64,000 nucleotides of DNA. Source: Solanum dulcamara (taxonomy: Eukaryota; Streptophyta; Magnoliopsida; Solanales; Solanaceae). Both the position numbers and the translations under genes were made by a program. The stretch spans positions 44,718,786-44,782,785 of the forward strand of contig NC_077245.1 of the NCBI RefSeq assembly GCF_947179165.1, in the 5' to 3' direction. Under the pieces are notes generated by a model. The model ran no database searches. It worked only from the letters and a program-made list of their open reading frames with translations, and was not told where the DNA came from. The stretch's first letter is position 1. Each line of letters starts with the position of its first letter. Below, piece by piece: positions 47,040-58,628 of the stretch.

Positions 47040-48535
47040 ATCAATATCGTCATTTGAAGGCACGAATATATTGGGATATTTAGCCTTCATATCCTCTTCA
47101 GATTTCCATGTAGCCTCTTCAACGTACTGATTTCACCATAGAACTTTGACGTATGAAACCTCTTTGGTTCCCAACTTACGAACCTAATGACCAAGGATCT
47201 TCACATAATACAAACTCTCTTTAACCCTAATGCTCTCGGTCCGATCGACAAGCGAAGGTCCTCCCAAACACTTTTTAAGCATAGAGATGTGAAACACAGG
47301 GTGAATAGGTTCTAACTCTGATGGCAACTCCAAGTCATAGGCTATAATACAAACCCTCTTCACAATCTAATAAGGACCAATGTAGTGGGGACTAAGCTTT
47401 CCTTTCTTTCCAAATCTTATCTCACCTTTCCAGGGTGAAACCTTCAAGTATACCCAATCATGCACTTCGAACTCCAAATCTCTCCTTTTAACATCTGTGT
47501 AGGATTTTTGGCGACTCTAAAAAGTCCTCAACCTCTCTTGGATAATTTTCACCTTCTTTATGGCCTATTGAACTAAGTCTGATCTAATCAACTCAGCTTC
47601 ACCAACTTCGAACAAATTAATTGGTGATCTACATCTCCTCTTATACATGGCTTCATAAAGAGCCATTTTAATACTCGAATAAGCTATTATTGTATGCAAA
47701 CTAAATAAGAGGTAAATGATCATCCCAACTTCCTTTGAAGTCAATGATGCAGGCTATCAACATATCCTCCAATGTCTGAATTGTATGCTCTACCTAGCCG
47801 TCTGTCTGTGGATGGAAAGCAGTGCTAAGGTTCACTCTTGAACCCAAACCTTTCTAAAATGACTTCCAAAACTGAGCAGTAAATTGAGATCCCCTATCTA
47901 AATGATAGACACAGAAACCCCATTAAGTCAAAAAACCTCACGAAGATCCAATCTGGCATAGTCCTTCACGGTATCTATAGTCTTAACGGTAAGAAATAGG
48001 CTGATTTGATTATCCTATCCATAATCACCTAAATAGAGTCATGTTATCTGTAGGATCATGGTAATCCTGTTATAAACTTCATATTTATCATGTCCCACTT
48101 TCATTTTGGAATTTCAATATTATAAGCCACTCCACAAGGCCTTTGGTGCTCAACCTTGAATTATTGGCAGTTCAAGCACTTGGACACAAACTCTACCTTA
48201 TCTTTGTCTATTCCACTTAACCAATATACTTCTCTCAATTCATGGTACTTCTTTGTAGAACCTATATGGATGGAATACCTGGAGCAATGTGCCTCTTCCA
48301 TGATTCTTTCTCGAATGCCATCAACACTTAGAACACATAATCTCCTTTGATACCTCAACATTTCATCTCCCCCTTTGGAAAAATCCATTACATTCTGCTT
48401 GTGGACATCATCTTTCAATTGGAGGATAATGGGATTGTGATCTTTCTTTTCCTTCACCTTCGCAACTAAAAATAATTCAGCCCCATTTCGAACAATAGCG
48501 CCATCCTCACTAGAGTCAACAAGTTGAACTCCCAA
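47040..48535 (-). pseudogene. Element G integrase and chromodomain (decayed)
   Basis: Minus strand. The frame at 48161-48535 holds the tail of the RNase H-integrase linker, then EEAHCSRYSIHIGSTKKYHE and VSKCLNCQ: the HHCC zinc site looks complete (two His, two Cys). The core near 47800 reads AFHPQTDG, a stop, then VEHTIQTLE; here the catalytic Glu is kept. GPY/F at about 47330-47480 and a chromodomain at about 47050-47230 follow, both broken by stops. Confidence 0.75.
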
Positions 48536-48559
48536 ATGTGCAAGCCTATGTACTTTTTA

Positions 48560-49803
48560 TCTAACTCTTTCTTTCCCTCCTCTACATGGGTAGTTCTCTC
48601 TACTATAACCTGCTAAGAGCATCAACTACAATATTAGCCTTACCTGGGTGGTAGTGAATGCTTATATCATAGTCCTTGAGTATCTTAAGTCATCTCATCT
48701 ACCTCAGGTTCAGCTCTTTCTGAGTAAGCACAAAATGCAAGCTCTTATGGTCAGTGAACACATCAACATGCATACCATAGAGATAATGGCACCAAATCTC
48801 AAGAGCAAACACTATGACTGTCAACTCAAGGTCATGAGTTGGGTAGTTCCTTTCATGAATCTCAAGTTGTCTGGAAGCATAAGCAATAACCTTATCCTTT
48901 TATATCAATACACAACCCAACCCAACTCTGGACACATCACAATAAATAACAAAACCATCTTTTCCCTCGAGTAGGAACAAAACTGGAGCAGTAGTCTACC
49001 TTGTTTCAACTCTTGAAAACTCTTCTCACAAGCATCAAACCATTGAAACTTAGTCTTCTTTTGATTCGACTTAGTCAATGTAGAAGATATAGATGAGAAA
49101 CCTTCAACAAATCACCTGTAATAGCCAGCCAAACCTAAGAAGCTTCTTATGTCAGTCGAGGATGTGGGTCTTGGCAAGTTCTTAACCGCTTCAATCTTCT
49201 GTGAGTCAACTCAGATACCATCCCTATAAAAAATATGGCCTAAAAATGCCATAGATGAAAGCCATAACTCACACTTCCTCACTTTCAACTAATAATAGCC
49301 AAATCTGAGGTCTATCTTTGAGAAACAAGAGCACTCTGAAGCTGGTCAAATAGTTTATCTATTCTGGGAAGGGAATACTTATTCTTTATGGTGACCTTAT
49401 TCAGTTGATGATAGTCAATACATATTCTCAATGATCCATCTTTCTTTCACACGAATAGGACACGAATGCCCAAAGGTAAGACACTCGGCTTAATAAACCC
49501 CTTATCTAGGAGATCTTTTAGCTGCTCTTTCAACTCTTTCAACTAGGCAAGAGCCATTATATATAAAAGAATAGAGATAGGTTGTGTATCAGGAAGGATA
49601 TCAATGCCAAAGTCAATCTCCCTATCAAGAAGGACTCTAGGCAGATCATCAAGGAAAACCTGAGGAAACTTATTAACAATGGAAACAGACTCAGGGGATG
49701 GATCCTCCACACTATCATCTCTAAATCGAACTATGTAGTAGATACAACCCTCGGAGATTAACTTTCTAGCTCTAAGGTATGAAATGAACTTACCCTTAGG
49801 CAC
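48560..49803 (-). pseudogene. Element G reverse transcriptase and RNase H (decayed)
   Basis: Minus strand. The linker frame at 49543-49803 starts MPKGKFISYLRARKLISEGC and includes FPQVFLDDLPRVLLDREIDF. RT fingers and palm fall at 49300-49560, RNase H at 48590-49020 (LELTV- and HYLYGM-type blocks on the minus strand). Several stops and gaps are present. It is the same lineage as element D. Confidence 0.7.
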
Positions 49804-49814
49804 TGTTGGATAGT

Positions 49815-50690
49815 GAAGGGGCCTGTGGAACTTAAAATGAGAACCTTTAGGGAGGGTTTGAATTCACAAGAGCCTTCACGGCCCATAGTGTCCACCACGG
49901 ACTGTGGAGGACTCTGTGAAGGTCAACCTATCCCATCCAAGCTCAAATACAGGACCATGCACACCACCACGGACCGTGGTGAGCTTTACGGGCCATGGTG
50001 ACCTTCCATGAATGATGTCCGCCCAATTTTAATGAAGGGAATATGGATCTTTTCCCACACTTTTTCCGACAAAACCCTACACGTTTAGAGACTAAATATC
50101 AGTCCCTTAACTCACCCAACAGGGTTTTTCCTCTCATTCTCACTTAGTACGTTTGAGAGAATCGATTAGAGAGAAGAAAGAAAGATAGGGTTCAAGGTCT
50201 TTAAACCATTCCATCAAGTTTCGATCATTCCCTTTAATTTTCAAGTATGTAAGGCTAATCACAATGTTAAACTGAGTTCGTCCACATTCCTAACATGTTC
50301 TTTTCATCAAAATTGAGATTGAGATTTATTTTTAATCCCGTTTGATCGAGTTCTTTAGTTATTTATGAAATTTCTTACCGAATTCTTCATATATTTGAAT
50401 ATGTGATATTGACCCTTATGATCTGAGTTTTTAATTGACTTGAGTTAATGATTGTTACATCATATGCATTTATTTTTAGATGAGGAGAATGACTTTTTAT
50501 ATATTTAATGAAATTTTGTTTTTTAAACTGAGTCTATGCATATCTAATTGAGGTTTGAAAGAGCATGAGTATTGAGTAAAATGAATTGAGTTTGATGAGA
50601 GTCCGATGAGACAAAATGAGTTGATTTGATTTTAATAATTGATTGAGTATATGCGTATAATGGGTCTTGGGAGTAGTATTGAATACCTAG
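49815..50690 (+). mobile_element. Plus-strand LTR fragment inserted in element G
   Basis: It shares with the solo LTR (2517-5962) the order of a palindromic region, a C/T-rich leader, an ATGTAAGGCTAA block, one diverged GAGTCCGATGAGACAAAATG unit (50598) and GTCTTGGGAG-AGTAT. CACCACGG-A-CCGTGGTG at 49965-49981 is a perfect 8-bp inverted repeat. Both ends are truncated and no target duplication was found. It sits between the protease and RT parts of G. Confidence 0.55.
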
Positions 50691-50904
50691 TGTACAGAAA
50701 TTTGAAATTAACGGAAATTTAACCACATAATAAATAAATAGACAATGAAAGGGAGAAAATGACAAAAACATGAAAAATAATACATAATCCAATCCAAACC
50801 TGGTGGATGATGATACAAAGTAACTAAAAAGGGTATAAGCTTCAAAATACAAAATAAATATAGACTTGTCGCAAATACAAAAGACTAAATATATTGTTGG
50901 GTAG
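50691..50904. other. Unassigned AT-rich stretch within element G
   Basis: No gene or recognised repeat was found. It lies between the LTR fragment and the protease remnant of G. Confidence 0.3.
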
Positions 50905-51180
50905 TCTAGTAGTGCCCAAGAATAACATCAAAATTAACCATGTCTAACTCAATTAAGTCAACCATGGTTTCTGTGTGATAGATGGACACTGGACAATCTC
51001 TATAAACCCTCTAGGCTAGAATAGACTCACCAACAAGAGTAGAAATACTGAAAGGCTCAATAAGATGCTCGGGAAGGATCTTAAACTTATTAGCCACATA
51101 AGGTGGCAATCAGATCAAGCAAAGCATAACAATCATAAGAAAAGACTCAAAGCATACCAGGGACAACATCTGTAGAGTTC
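50905..51180 (-). pseudogene. Element G aspartic protease (decayed)
   Basis: Minus strand. The segment after the nucleocapsid reads AYALLD-like text near 51105-51125 (TTTGCTTGATCTGATTGCC), so the Asp is kept, but the following Ser-Gly is altered. Further on are LPYVANKF- and ILPEHLIEPF-like blocks typical of this protease. Confidence 0.55.
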
Positions 51181-51209
51181 TCCTGCTTTTGGCGACTTGC
51201 CATAGCATA

Positions 51210-52436
51210 TTGATGGTTTGAACCTCTGTCTACACCTCAACTAGTACCCTTCTGATTACCTTGGCCTGGTGGTGCTGTAGAAAAAGATTGGGCTCTGTCT
51301 CCCAACATCAGACACTCTCTCTGAAGATGTCCCAATTTACCACAGTTATAGCAACCCCTAGTTCCCTCTTGGCACTCTCTCAAATGGAGACTACCACACT
51401 TACCGCAGGGCAGCTTCCCCTTCGAACCTTGATCCATATTCCCTTGTGATAGGGAATTCTGAGCTCTGAACTTTTGGTGACTTTGGGATTTTTTATCATA
51501 CCTATAGTTGGGCGTAGGTGCATTGCTTGTGATAGAGCATAGTTCAATGACCCCTTGTAAAAGGACCTATTGCCCTTACTTTGTTTTTGCTCATTCTCAT
51601 GGCTTGCTGACTTGGCTTTCTTTCTCAAGTGCTCCTCTCTGTCTTCTTATTATCCTCAACTTGTTGAGAATACACCATAAGCCTAGAAATATCCATGTCA
51701 GAAATTAGCAATGACATCTTGCACTCCTTCTTCACATGTCTGCCTAATACGAAGACATACTTACTCATCTTAGACATCATTTTTGGAACTATGTTTAGAC
51801 CATATTTGGATAGCTGGATGAACCTAACCTTGTATTCCTTCACATTCAGACCCTTCTTTTTCAGATTCACGAACTCCTCTAGTTTTGCTTCCCTTAACTC
51901 TCTAGGAAAGAAGTGATTAAGGAATGCTCTCTCGAACTCATTCCAAATAGCAGGCTTCACATCCTCACCTATACTTTCTTCCTACTAGTTATACTAGATA
52001 TTAGCAACATCCTTAAGCTGGTAGGAAACCAACTCAACCCCATCAATCTCAGTAGCATGCATTGTTTTTAGTATCTTTGACATTTCATCAATAAAGTTCA
52101 AGGGTCCTCATCAACCTTAAATCCCATGAAGACTGTTGGATTTATCCTCAAGAAATATCGGATCTTTGTGGCAGCAGACGACTCTTAAGAGTTAGAGCTG
52201 GGAGTGGGTGAACTATATTTACCCCTCTAGGCAAGTACCAACTAAGTGAGCATGGCAATAGCTCATCTAAAATCAGCCTCTAGAGTCAGAACGGGTAGAC
52301 TAGTAGGCATTTGAGGCACTTTAGTAATCCTTATAAGTCAGTCCCTAGTTCTCACACCAGACATTGGGGGCATCTCAGACTGTGGAACATCGATATTGTC
52401 AATGTTCCTCTGGCTGGATGTAAGTTTTGGAGGCAT
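51210..52436 (-). pseudogene. Element G gag with intact zinc knuckle
   Basis: Minus strand. The start is at the ATG at 52434-52436 (MPPKLTSSQRNIDNIDVPQS), followed soon by stops. The Gag core at 51625-51960 contains WNEFERAFLNHFFPRELREA and EFVNLKKKGLNVKEYKVRFI. The nucleocapsid at 51237-51437 has CGKCGSLHLREC and then CYNCGKLGHLQREC, a complete C-X2-C-X4-H-X4-C knuckle. It is the best preserved nucleic-acid-binding part in the window. Confidence 0.8.
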
Positions 52437-52482
52437 AATTTGCAATGCGTAAACGCACGAGTTAGGAAGGAACTTTTAGAGT

Positions 52483-52487
52483 TAAGC
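52483..52487. repeat. Left target-site duplication of solo LTR H (taagc)
   Basis: TAAGC directly precedes the TGTTATATCCC start and recurs at 54892-54896. Confidence 0.85.
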
Positions 52488-54891
52488 TGTTATATCCCGC
52501 ATTTTGGTATCTTTGGATAATTCAAAAAAAATCGTGGGAAGTTACAAACAAGGCCATATTTTTATTTTGTTTAGCAAACAAGTTGCTAATGACAATTATG
52601 AAGTGGAAATATCAAGAATGTCTAGGGAAAAAAAGGGAAATTTGCAATATGACTCATGAAAAGATGGAGGAAGATAAGGGGCAAATTTGGAAATTGAAAA
52701 ATAAAATTTTCATGAAGTGCAAAGCAAAAACAAATGGGCTTCATCACTTGGGCCTAGGTGGCCATCCATAGTGATGGGCCAAAGCCCATATGGACACAAT
52801 ATTTTTAAAAAAAGGGTCCAAAAGATGACTTATTAGTCATCTTGGGTTTTATTTCCTAGAAGTTTCAAGAAGCTTGGAGAGCAAGAAGAAAGGGAGAAAA
52901 TAAAAAGGGTCATTTGACCATGTTCTAATAGGCAAGAATCTTGAAAAAAAAATTACCAAAAAAATATTCTTTCTTAGCCAAACAACTAATTGGAGGGTCC
53001 TTAACAAAGTGGAGTAGTTGATGGAGCAAGAAACCACATATTCTTGTGAGTTGCAAGTCCTCGCCAAAAAGGGAGACAAGAGGAAGGTAAGAATTCATCC
53101 TCTCTTATATGTTATGGATGTTTGTGCATGTTTTAGTGTATAAAAATGAGTGAAATTCATGAAGAATATGGATAGTAGTGTGGTCGTATGGTTGTAGTGT
53201 GATATGGAAGAGAATGAGTCAATTTTATTTAGTGTTTTGGTTGTTGTTCTTATGGCTTCTAGGTTGCTAATAAAAGCTTAATGGTTTTAGTGAAATTATA
53301 GTAGTTGGAGACTTGTTGTAGAAGTTATGTAAATTGAATATAATATTCTTACATGTATGGAAGATAAGGTTGTTAGTATGATGTGGTTAGTGTGTAAATT
53401 ATTGGGTTGTCGTAGTTGAATTTGAAAAAAAAGGGATTAGATTGTTATTGTTGTTATTGTAGTTGGAAGTTCTTGGAGGAAGTAGTATATTTATTAGTAT
53501 TGTTGTTGGTAATTTGACCGAGTTGAATTCTCGGATTGTTGTTGATAAAATTGACCGAGTTAGATTCTCGGAGATGGTGTATTTACAGGAGAAGTGCTGC
53601 CAAAATTTCGATAGACAAAATGTTAGTTTAGAATAAGAATCTTGGATATCTACAACTAATGTTTGCATTCGTTAACATTGTTATAGATTTTGGGAAGGCC
53701 AAGAGTTGAGTGGGATTGATTAAGGAAGCAGACAAGGTATGTAAGGCTTGCCCTTCCTTATTTGGCATGATCTTTGTAAAATGAGCAAGCGATGTACATA
53801 TATATGTATGATTTTAATGAAATTTCCTTTTGGTAGAACCCGAAACTTGTTTCTGAGCCTTCATGTGTCGATCCATGTACGTAACCACCGGTCTTAACAA
53901 TTTTCTCTATGTGCATATGTAAGTGGTTTGGCACCTTATGAGATTGTGACTTTATTCTATGTTCTCTTAAGATTATCTTTCGTTGATAGTCTCATCTTAT
54001 AATAATTGTTCCTTCAAGGTGAGACAAAGCGACCATGGTTAGTCCATAATATAATTGGAGGTTAACGACCTTCCGTCACTCCGATAGATACACGACTTTT
54101 GTTGGGCTCTCATGCATGTTGTTTATATGATATATGTATATGTATATGGGGATATGGGGAAGGTTCATATGTTGCGCTATAGATGCATTGCCACCTGGTT
54201 AGTTGGCGTAATTTTCATCCCGAACGCGGGACATAGATGGGCGAGCCGATGTCGTTCAGCTCTATGACATGTTCTATTTTCTATGTATATGAAAAAGAAA
54301 TGTTTTTAAAGTAGAGACAAGCATGCATGACATCCAGCCTAAAAGGGAACTCATATGTACAGGTTACTCTCTTATCTCACTTTATGTTTTATGATTCTAT
54401 GATATGGTTGTTCATACCTTATGTTCTTTATTATGCTAATTTTCATGCCTTACATACTCAGTACATTACTCGTACTGACATACCTTCTTGTGGACGTTGT
54501 GTTTCAATGCCATGCAGGTAGGCAGGCAAACAAGTTCGGTCCTTAGGAGCTCCACCAGCAGTACGCTGAGAGCGCTCCAGTTGTTTTGGAGCTTCAGTTT
54601 ATCGGTACTACTTTTGTATATATATTTGGGCACGGTAGAAACCGGCCCTCTTTGTGATCATATGTATCTTGTTTAGAGGCTCGTAGACAGATATGTATAG
54701 CTAGATATTTTGCAACTTTGTTCGTCGCTGTGTAATATGTTAGCAAAGTCTGTTGACGCATGGTTATAAATACGCTATTAACAATGGTATCGCTCATTTG
54801 GCCCACTCAGTAGTAAGAATAGGATACGTTATAATAGGTGCTCGGAATAACACTAGAGGGTACCCGTCGCGGCCCTAGTTGGGTCGTAACA
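52488..54891 (+). mobile_element. Solo LTR H (2404 bp)
   Basis: Starts TGTTATATCCCG and ends GGGTCGTAACA with 5-bp TAAGC duplications on both sides. No primer site, polypurine tract or coding homology is inside. It contains GATGACT-TATT-AGTCATC at 52824-52841 and a splice-like CAAGGTATGTAAGGCTTGCC block shared in position with other LTRs here. It lies in the leader of element G, between the primer site and gag, in opposite orientation. Confidence 0.85.
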
Positions 54892-55041
54892 TAAGCTCTT
54901 TCGCACGAACTCAGAATATGAAGAAGTGAAATAATTCCTAATGTCCTATAGCCTCCTGATTATAAGTGTGGTGTACGACATATATAAGCAAGACTCTACA
55001 AGATACGACTTCATAGACACCATAGGACTCTTGAAATATAT
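54892..55041 (-). mobile_element. Element G leader
   Basis: Begins with the right TAAGC duplication of H at 54892-54896. On the minus strand it matches the element D leader: TATGGTGTCTATGAAG, GTAGAGTCTTGCTTA and AGGCTATAGGACATTAGGAA (compare 39685-39785). Confidence 0.65.
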
Positions 55042-55053
55042 GTTCTGATACCA
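55042..55053 (-). other. Element G primer-binding site (tRNA-Met)
   Basis: The minus strand is TGGTATCAGAAC, 11 of 12 to the canonical site, 4 bp inside the LTR. Confidence 0.75.
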
Positions 55054-55057
55054 AGTT

Positions 55058-57057
55058 TGTAATGCCCCGAGAGGGTACCCTAGGCGTGGCTGACACTCGG
55101 AGACCACTGCTGGCCCCAAGCGAACCACTAGGTCTGACCACCCATTCAATCACTCAGCAGAAGACTTGACTCAAGAGATAATTAACTCAAGTGGGAATTT
55201 AAAAATACCATCATTAATAAATAAATAATAGATTAAAAATACTCAAAGTATAATGTAACTCAACATCATAAACTCAATAATAAAATTATGGTTTAAAAAC
55301 AGACTCTAAAAGAATCCATCTACTCAACTCTACTCTGCCCATGAAGCCTCTATCAAACCAATCAAGAAGGTGCCAAGACAAGTCCACAGTTACCTCAAAA
55401 GGAACTACTCATAAGTAATGGCTGAAAGAAATGTGATTACTCCGGAAGAAAGGAGATCTCACTACTAACAGGGGGAGCGTTTGTTGATGATCTCTAGCAC
55501 CTTTATTTGCATCATAAAATAATGTAGGTCAAATGGTGTCAGTACATGGAATGTATGTGTATGTAAAATAGCTAGAAAGGAACACAGTCAACCATACTCA
55601 ATCTCATGCAACTCAACACAAGAAACTCGCTCTGAAGTGACTTAGCTCAATAAAGCTTAAAGTGAAATAATTCAGTGCTTTAAATAATATGCAAAAAGAG
55701 ATGCAACTCAATATAGAAAAATATAATATTTTACTCTTGGGGAGTTTCTCTAATCGACAACCTTCACTTATGAGCTAATGGTGATACAACGTTTAAGATT
55801 GTCGTTGCCACATCCATCCAATATTTTTTTAGGGTAAAGGACGCTCAAACTCACTAAATCCAAATTACTCAAAGTCCATCGTTTTAGGACTTAGAGAGGC
55901 ATAGCCTCTATCCTTTGCTGGCTATATAGTTTATGGGGTTTGAGTTATATCTACTCTTACCCAAATCGGTGCTTGATACTAATCTCAAATATACTTTATT
56001 ATGCTCATATAATAAATAAAATACTCAATTAACTCATCTAGTCTATTTTTTGACTTAGCTCCAAACTCAACTCATCTCAACTCAACAAGTGCATTTAAAG
56101 CATAATTTAACTCCTCAACTCAACCTCAAAAATAGATGTTTTAATGTAATAATGTTCCACTCATTTATACTCTAAATACTTATGCTCAAAATATTAAATT
56201 AAAATATTCTCAAACTCGACTCATGCTCAAGCTCTTTCTTAATCAAAGATGAAAATAATCATTCTTTAAACTAAAAATAATGCATAATATAACTAAAGCA
56301 AAGCGTTCACAAATCATTCTTTAAGATCTCCATCAATGCATACAGTACAAATTAAATCTCAATTAAGGTTCATGTGAATGCAAACACGAAACCATACTCT
56401 CAACAAGACTCAACTCAACAAACTCATCAAGGAATATTGTAATATATACAATAACACAATAAAATTTGTGTACAAAACTCAATAGGAATTATAAGTAACT
56501 CAAGAACTCAATTCATGGAACCTTGAAACTCAACTCGAATCAATGAATATATAGGGCATGTGGATGAACTTAATCCACATTATGTGTAGCTTTACATACC
56601 TGAAAATCAGAACGATTGAAACTTGAAGACCTCGCTTGAAATCCTTGAACCCTAGATCTTTCTCCTCTCCAATCCTTACTCTCAAATAATTTTAAGTGTT
56701 AATAAGATTTTAAGCGTATAAGGTACTGATAAAGGACTCAAAATAGTCTCAAAACGTTAGAGTTTTGATTTGGAAAGGGTAGAAAAAGACCAAACTATCA
56801 TTCATTAAAACTTATTTTGACCGTCTACGGGTCATAGAAGACCAGCCGTAAGGTCAATTCGTAGGGAGGCTTCTCAGACCCCAAAATTTCACTAAGTGTT
56901 GGAAGGGTCTATGAGTCGTACCTATGACTCATGGAACTCTCTACGAATCGTAGTGGACACTCGTGGTCCACTAAGTCAATTCCTTTTTCTTAATATTTCT
57001 CAATTTTTCTCATGGTTCTCGAACTCAGTCTAGGCTAGAATAATACGGGGTGTTACA
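55058..57057 (-). mobile_element. Element G, 5' LTR (2000 bp)
   Basis: Starts TGTAATGCCCCG and ends CGGGGTGTTACA (plus reading). The right ~600 bp match the 3' LTR copy at 45930-46854, and the left ~110 bp match the LTR ends of F/D and the solo LTR. No target duplication can be seen, because the left LTR is truncated. Confidence 0.8.
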
Positions 57058-57096
57058 TCTTTGTGTCGTGCTTAGGGCCAAGCCTGGGTCATGACA
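57058..57096 (+). mobile_element. Terminal fragment of a C-family LTR
   Basis: GTGTCGTGCTTAGGGCCAAG followed by CTGGGTCATGACA resembles the last 38 bp of element C LTRs (37900-37937). Only this end remains, squeezed between G and the R1-type integrase fragment. Confidence 0.55.
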
Positions 57097-57097
57097 A

Positions 57098-57411
57098 TTT
57101 TAGGTTCGTGAAAGGCTAAATAAGAATGCATAAAAAATTGATCTTCACCCGAAATACCAAGTTCACAACACGTTCAATGTGTGTGATCTTCCTCCTATTA
57201 TTGCTCTTAATAGTGATTCTTTGAATTTGAGGGAAAATTCCTTTCAAGAAGGAGAGAATATGCATCTCAAGGTACCTCGAGGCCTTCCAGAAGGAGCCAA
57301 GCACATTAGCTCCAAGTGTTACAAGGATTATTCAGGAAGAGAGATGAACTTGAGTGCATTATGGAGCCATCCTAGGGAGTTCATATATTTACGATAGCTT
57401 GAGAGGATGAA
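57098..57411 (+). pseudogene. Integrase C-terminal fragment of an R1-type chromovirus
   Basis: The frame reads (after a stop in FK-V) RERLNKNA, a stop, then KIDLHPKYQVHNTFNVCDLP and DSLNLRENSFQEGENM. This resembles the extreme C-terminus of Reina/CRM-like chromoviral integrases, in which a GPF/Y module ends in FNVCDL..P and NPFQEG. It is followed by about 100 bp and the R1 LTR, as expected at the 3' end of an element. Confidence 0.6.
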
Positions 57412-57514
57412 AGGAAGGAGAAAACACAAGTTGACCATGCTACTTTATGGATTTCATGAGTTCATCTCAAAGAAAGACAATCAAAAAAGACTCTTACTTC
57501 AATAAGGGTAAAAT

Positions 57515-57862
57515 TGTAATAGCTAGTATCTTCCTTTTTCTATTCTAGTATAAGCAGTAGTTCTTATTATTTTGGAAGGTAGATTATTCAAAAACATAAG
57601 ACTATTACTCTTGGAGAGATTTGAGTGCTTGCAAAAGCTTTTGGATCTGTTGAAGGTTTTTAAGAAAGGTTCCTTGGGAATTTCAATTCTCTTGAGGTCT
57701 TTCTAGTAAGTTAGATGTTTGATTGGGATATTCAAAGGAGGTTTTTCTTTATTGCATTGGTTGCCTTGATTCTTCTTTCTTGTGTCTACCCTTTTATTCT
57801 ATTTACACTTCTTCTTTTTTTTCTTTTTTTTTATATTCTTAGTCTAATTCTTAGAATTGTAT
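57515..57862 (+). mobile_element. R1 element LTR (right copy)
   Basis: Direct repeat of 13568-13887 (see that entry for shared blocks). The start at TGTAATAGC is tentative. The ending AATTGTATCGAGGCCC also resembles a primer-site-like sequence, so this may not be a simple 3' LTR. Confidence 0.5.
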
Positions 57863-57869
57863 CGAGGCC

Positions 57870-58440
57870 CAAAACTCATGTCATATGTCAAGATGAATTG
57901 GCATCCCAATTAAATTCAAGACTAACAAGATAATTTCATGTGTTCAAATGATATGGAAATCCTGGTCAAATTCAAAAATCAATCAAAAATAGTCTTATCA
58001 CATAACATTTGTGATAAGTTTGATGACTCACGCAAACCAATCAAAATGAGGCAAGAGAATTCATTTTTAACTTGAATGTCCATACCCTACAACTATAAAT
58101 AGAGGAATTACTTAACTTTCTGAGGAGGATTCAGAAAGTAAGGGAGAAAGTCTCAGCATCGAATACATAGTTCTTCGTACGAGTGGTCAGAGGAGTTCTG
58201 CCCAACAGTCAACCCAAAACTACAAAGTGTTGCCCGACATTTTTAGTGATCGAAATACATCATTAAGAGGTCCAAATCATCGTGCAACTCGATAAATACA
58301 TATTTAAGCCCCTCAAAACTTTCGAGTTTTGAGGAGATAAGAATCAAAAAGAATAACACAATTGTACTCATAAATCTCATCAATAAGAATTACTTTTTAT
58401 TTATTTATTTTGATTGCAGTTAATTTTCGATATCCCAATA
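57870..58440 (+). mobile_element. Possible LTR fragment with TATA box
   Basis: An AT-rich stretch with a good TATA box (TATAAATAGA, 58094-58103). About 270 bp after it come a GTACTCATAAATCTC block and a T-rich end, an arrangement typical of plant LTRs. It is single-copy in this window and has no recognised primer site, so the call is tentative. Confidence 0.3.
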
Positions 58441-58628
58441 TTTCTTGTGAACAATTACGTCAAGAGATGTTCACATTCTAAAACTGAAATGCAGTAGTAT
58501 TTTGTGATGAGTTAAAAGTAAAAATGTGTGCATACAACTTGGAAGACAAAGCTACAGAGAAAGTCTTATTCAAAAAAGAAAAAAAATAGTAGTGCGCACC
58601 AAATCTATGGTGGAGTTAGCCTGTAAAC

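Noticed and set aside
57715..57933. Hydrophobic 72-codon plus-strand ORF resembling membrane segments
   Set aside because: T-rich end of the R1 LTR; poly-T reads as Phe/Leu. The other R1 copy does not keep the frame.
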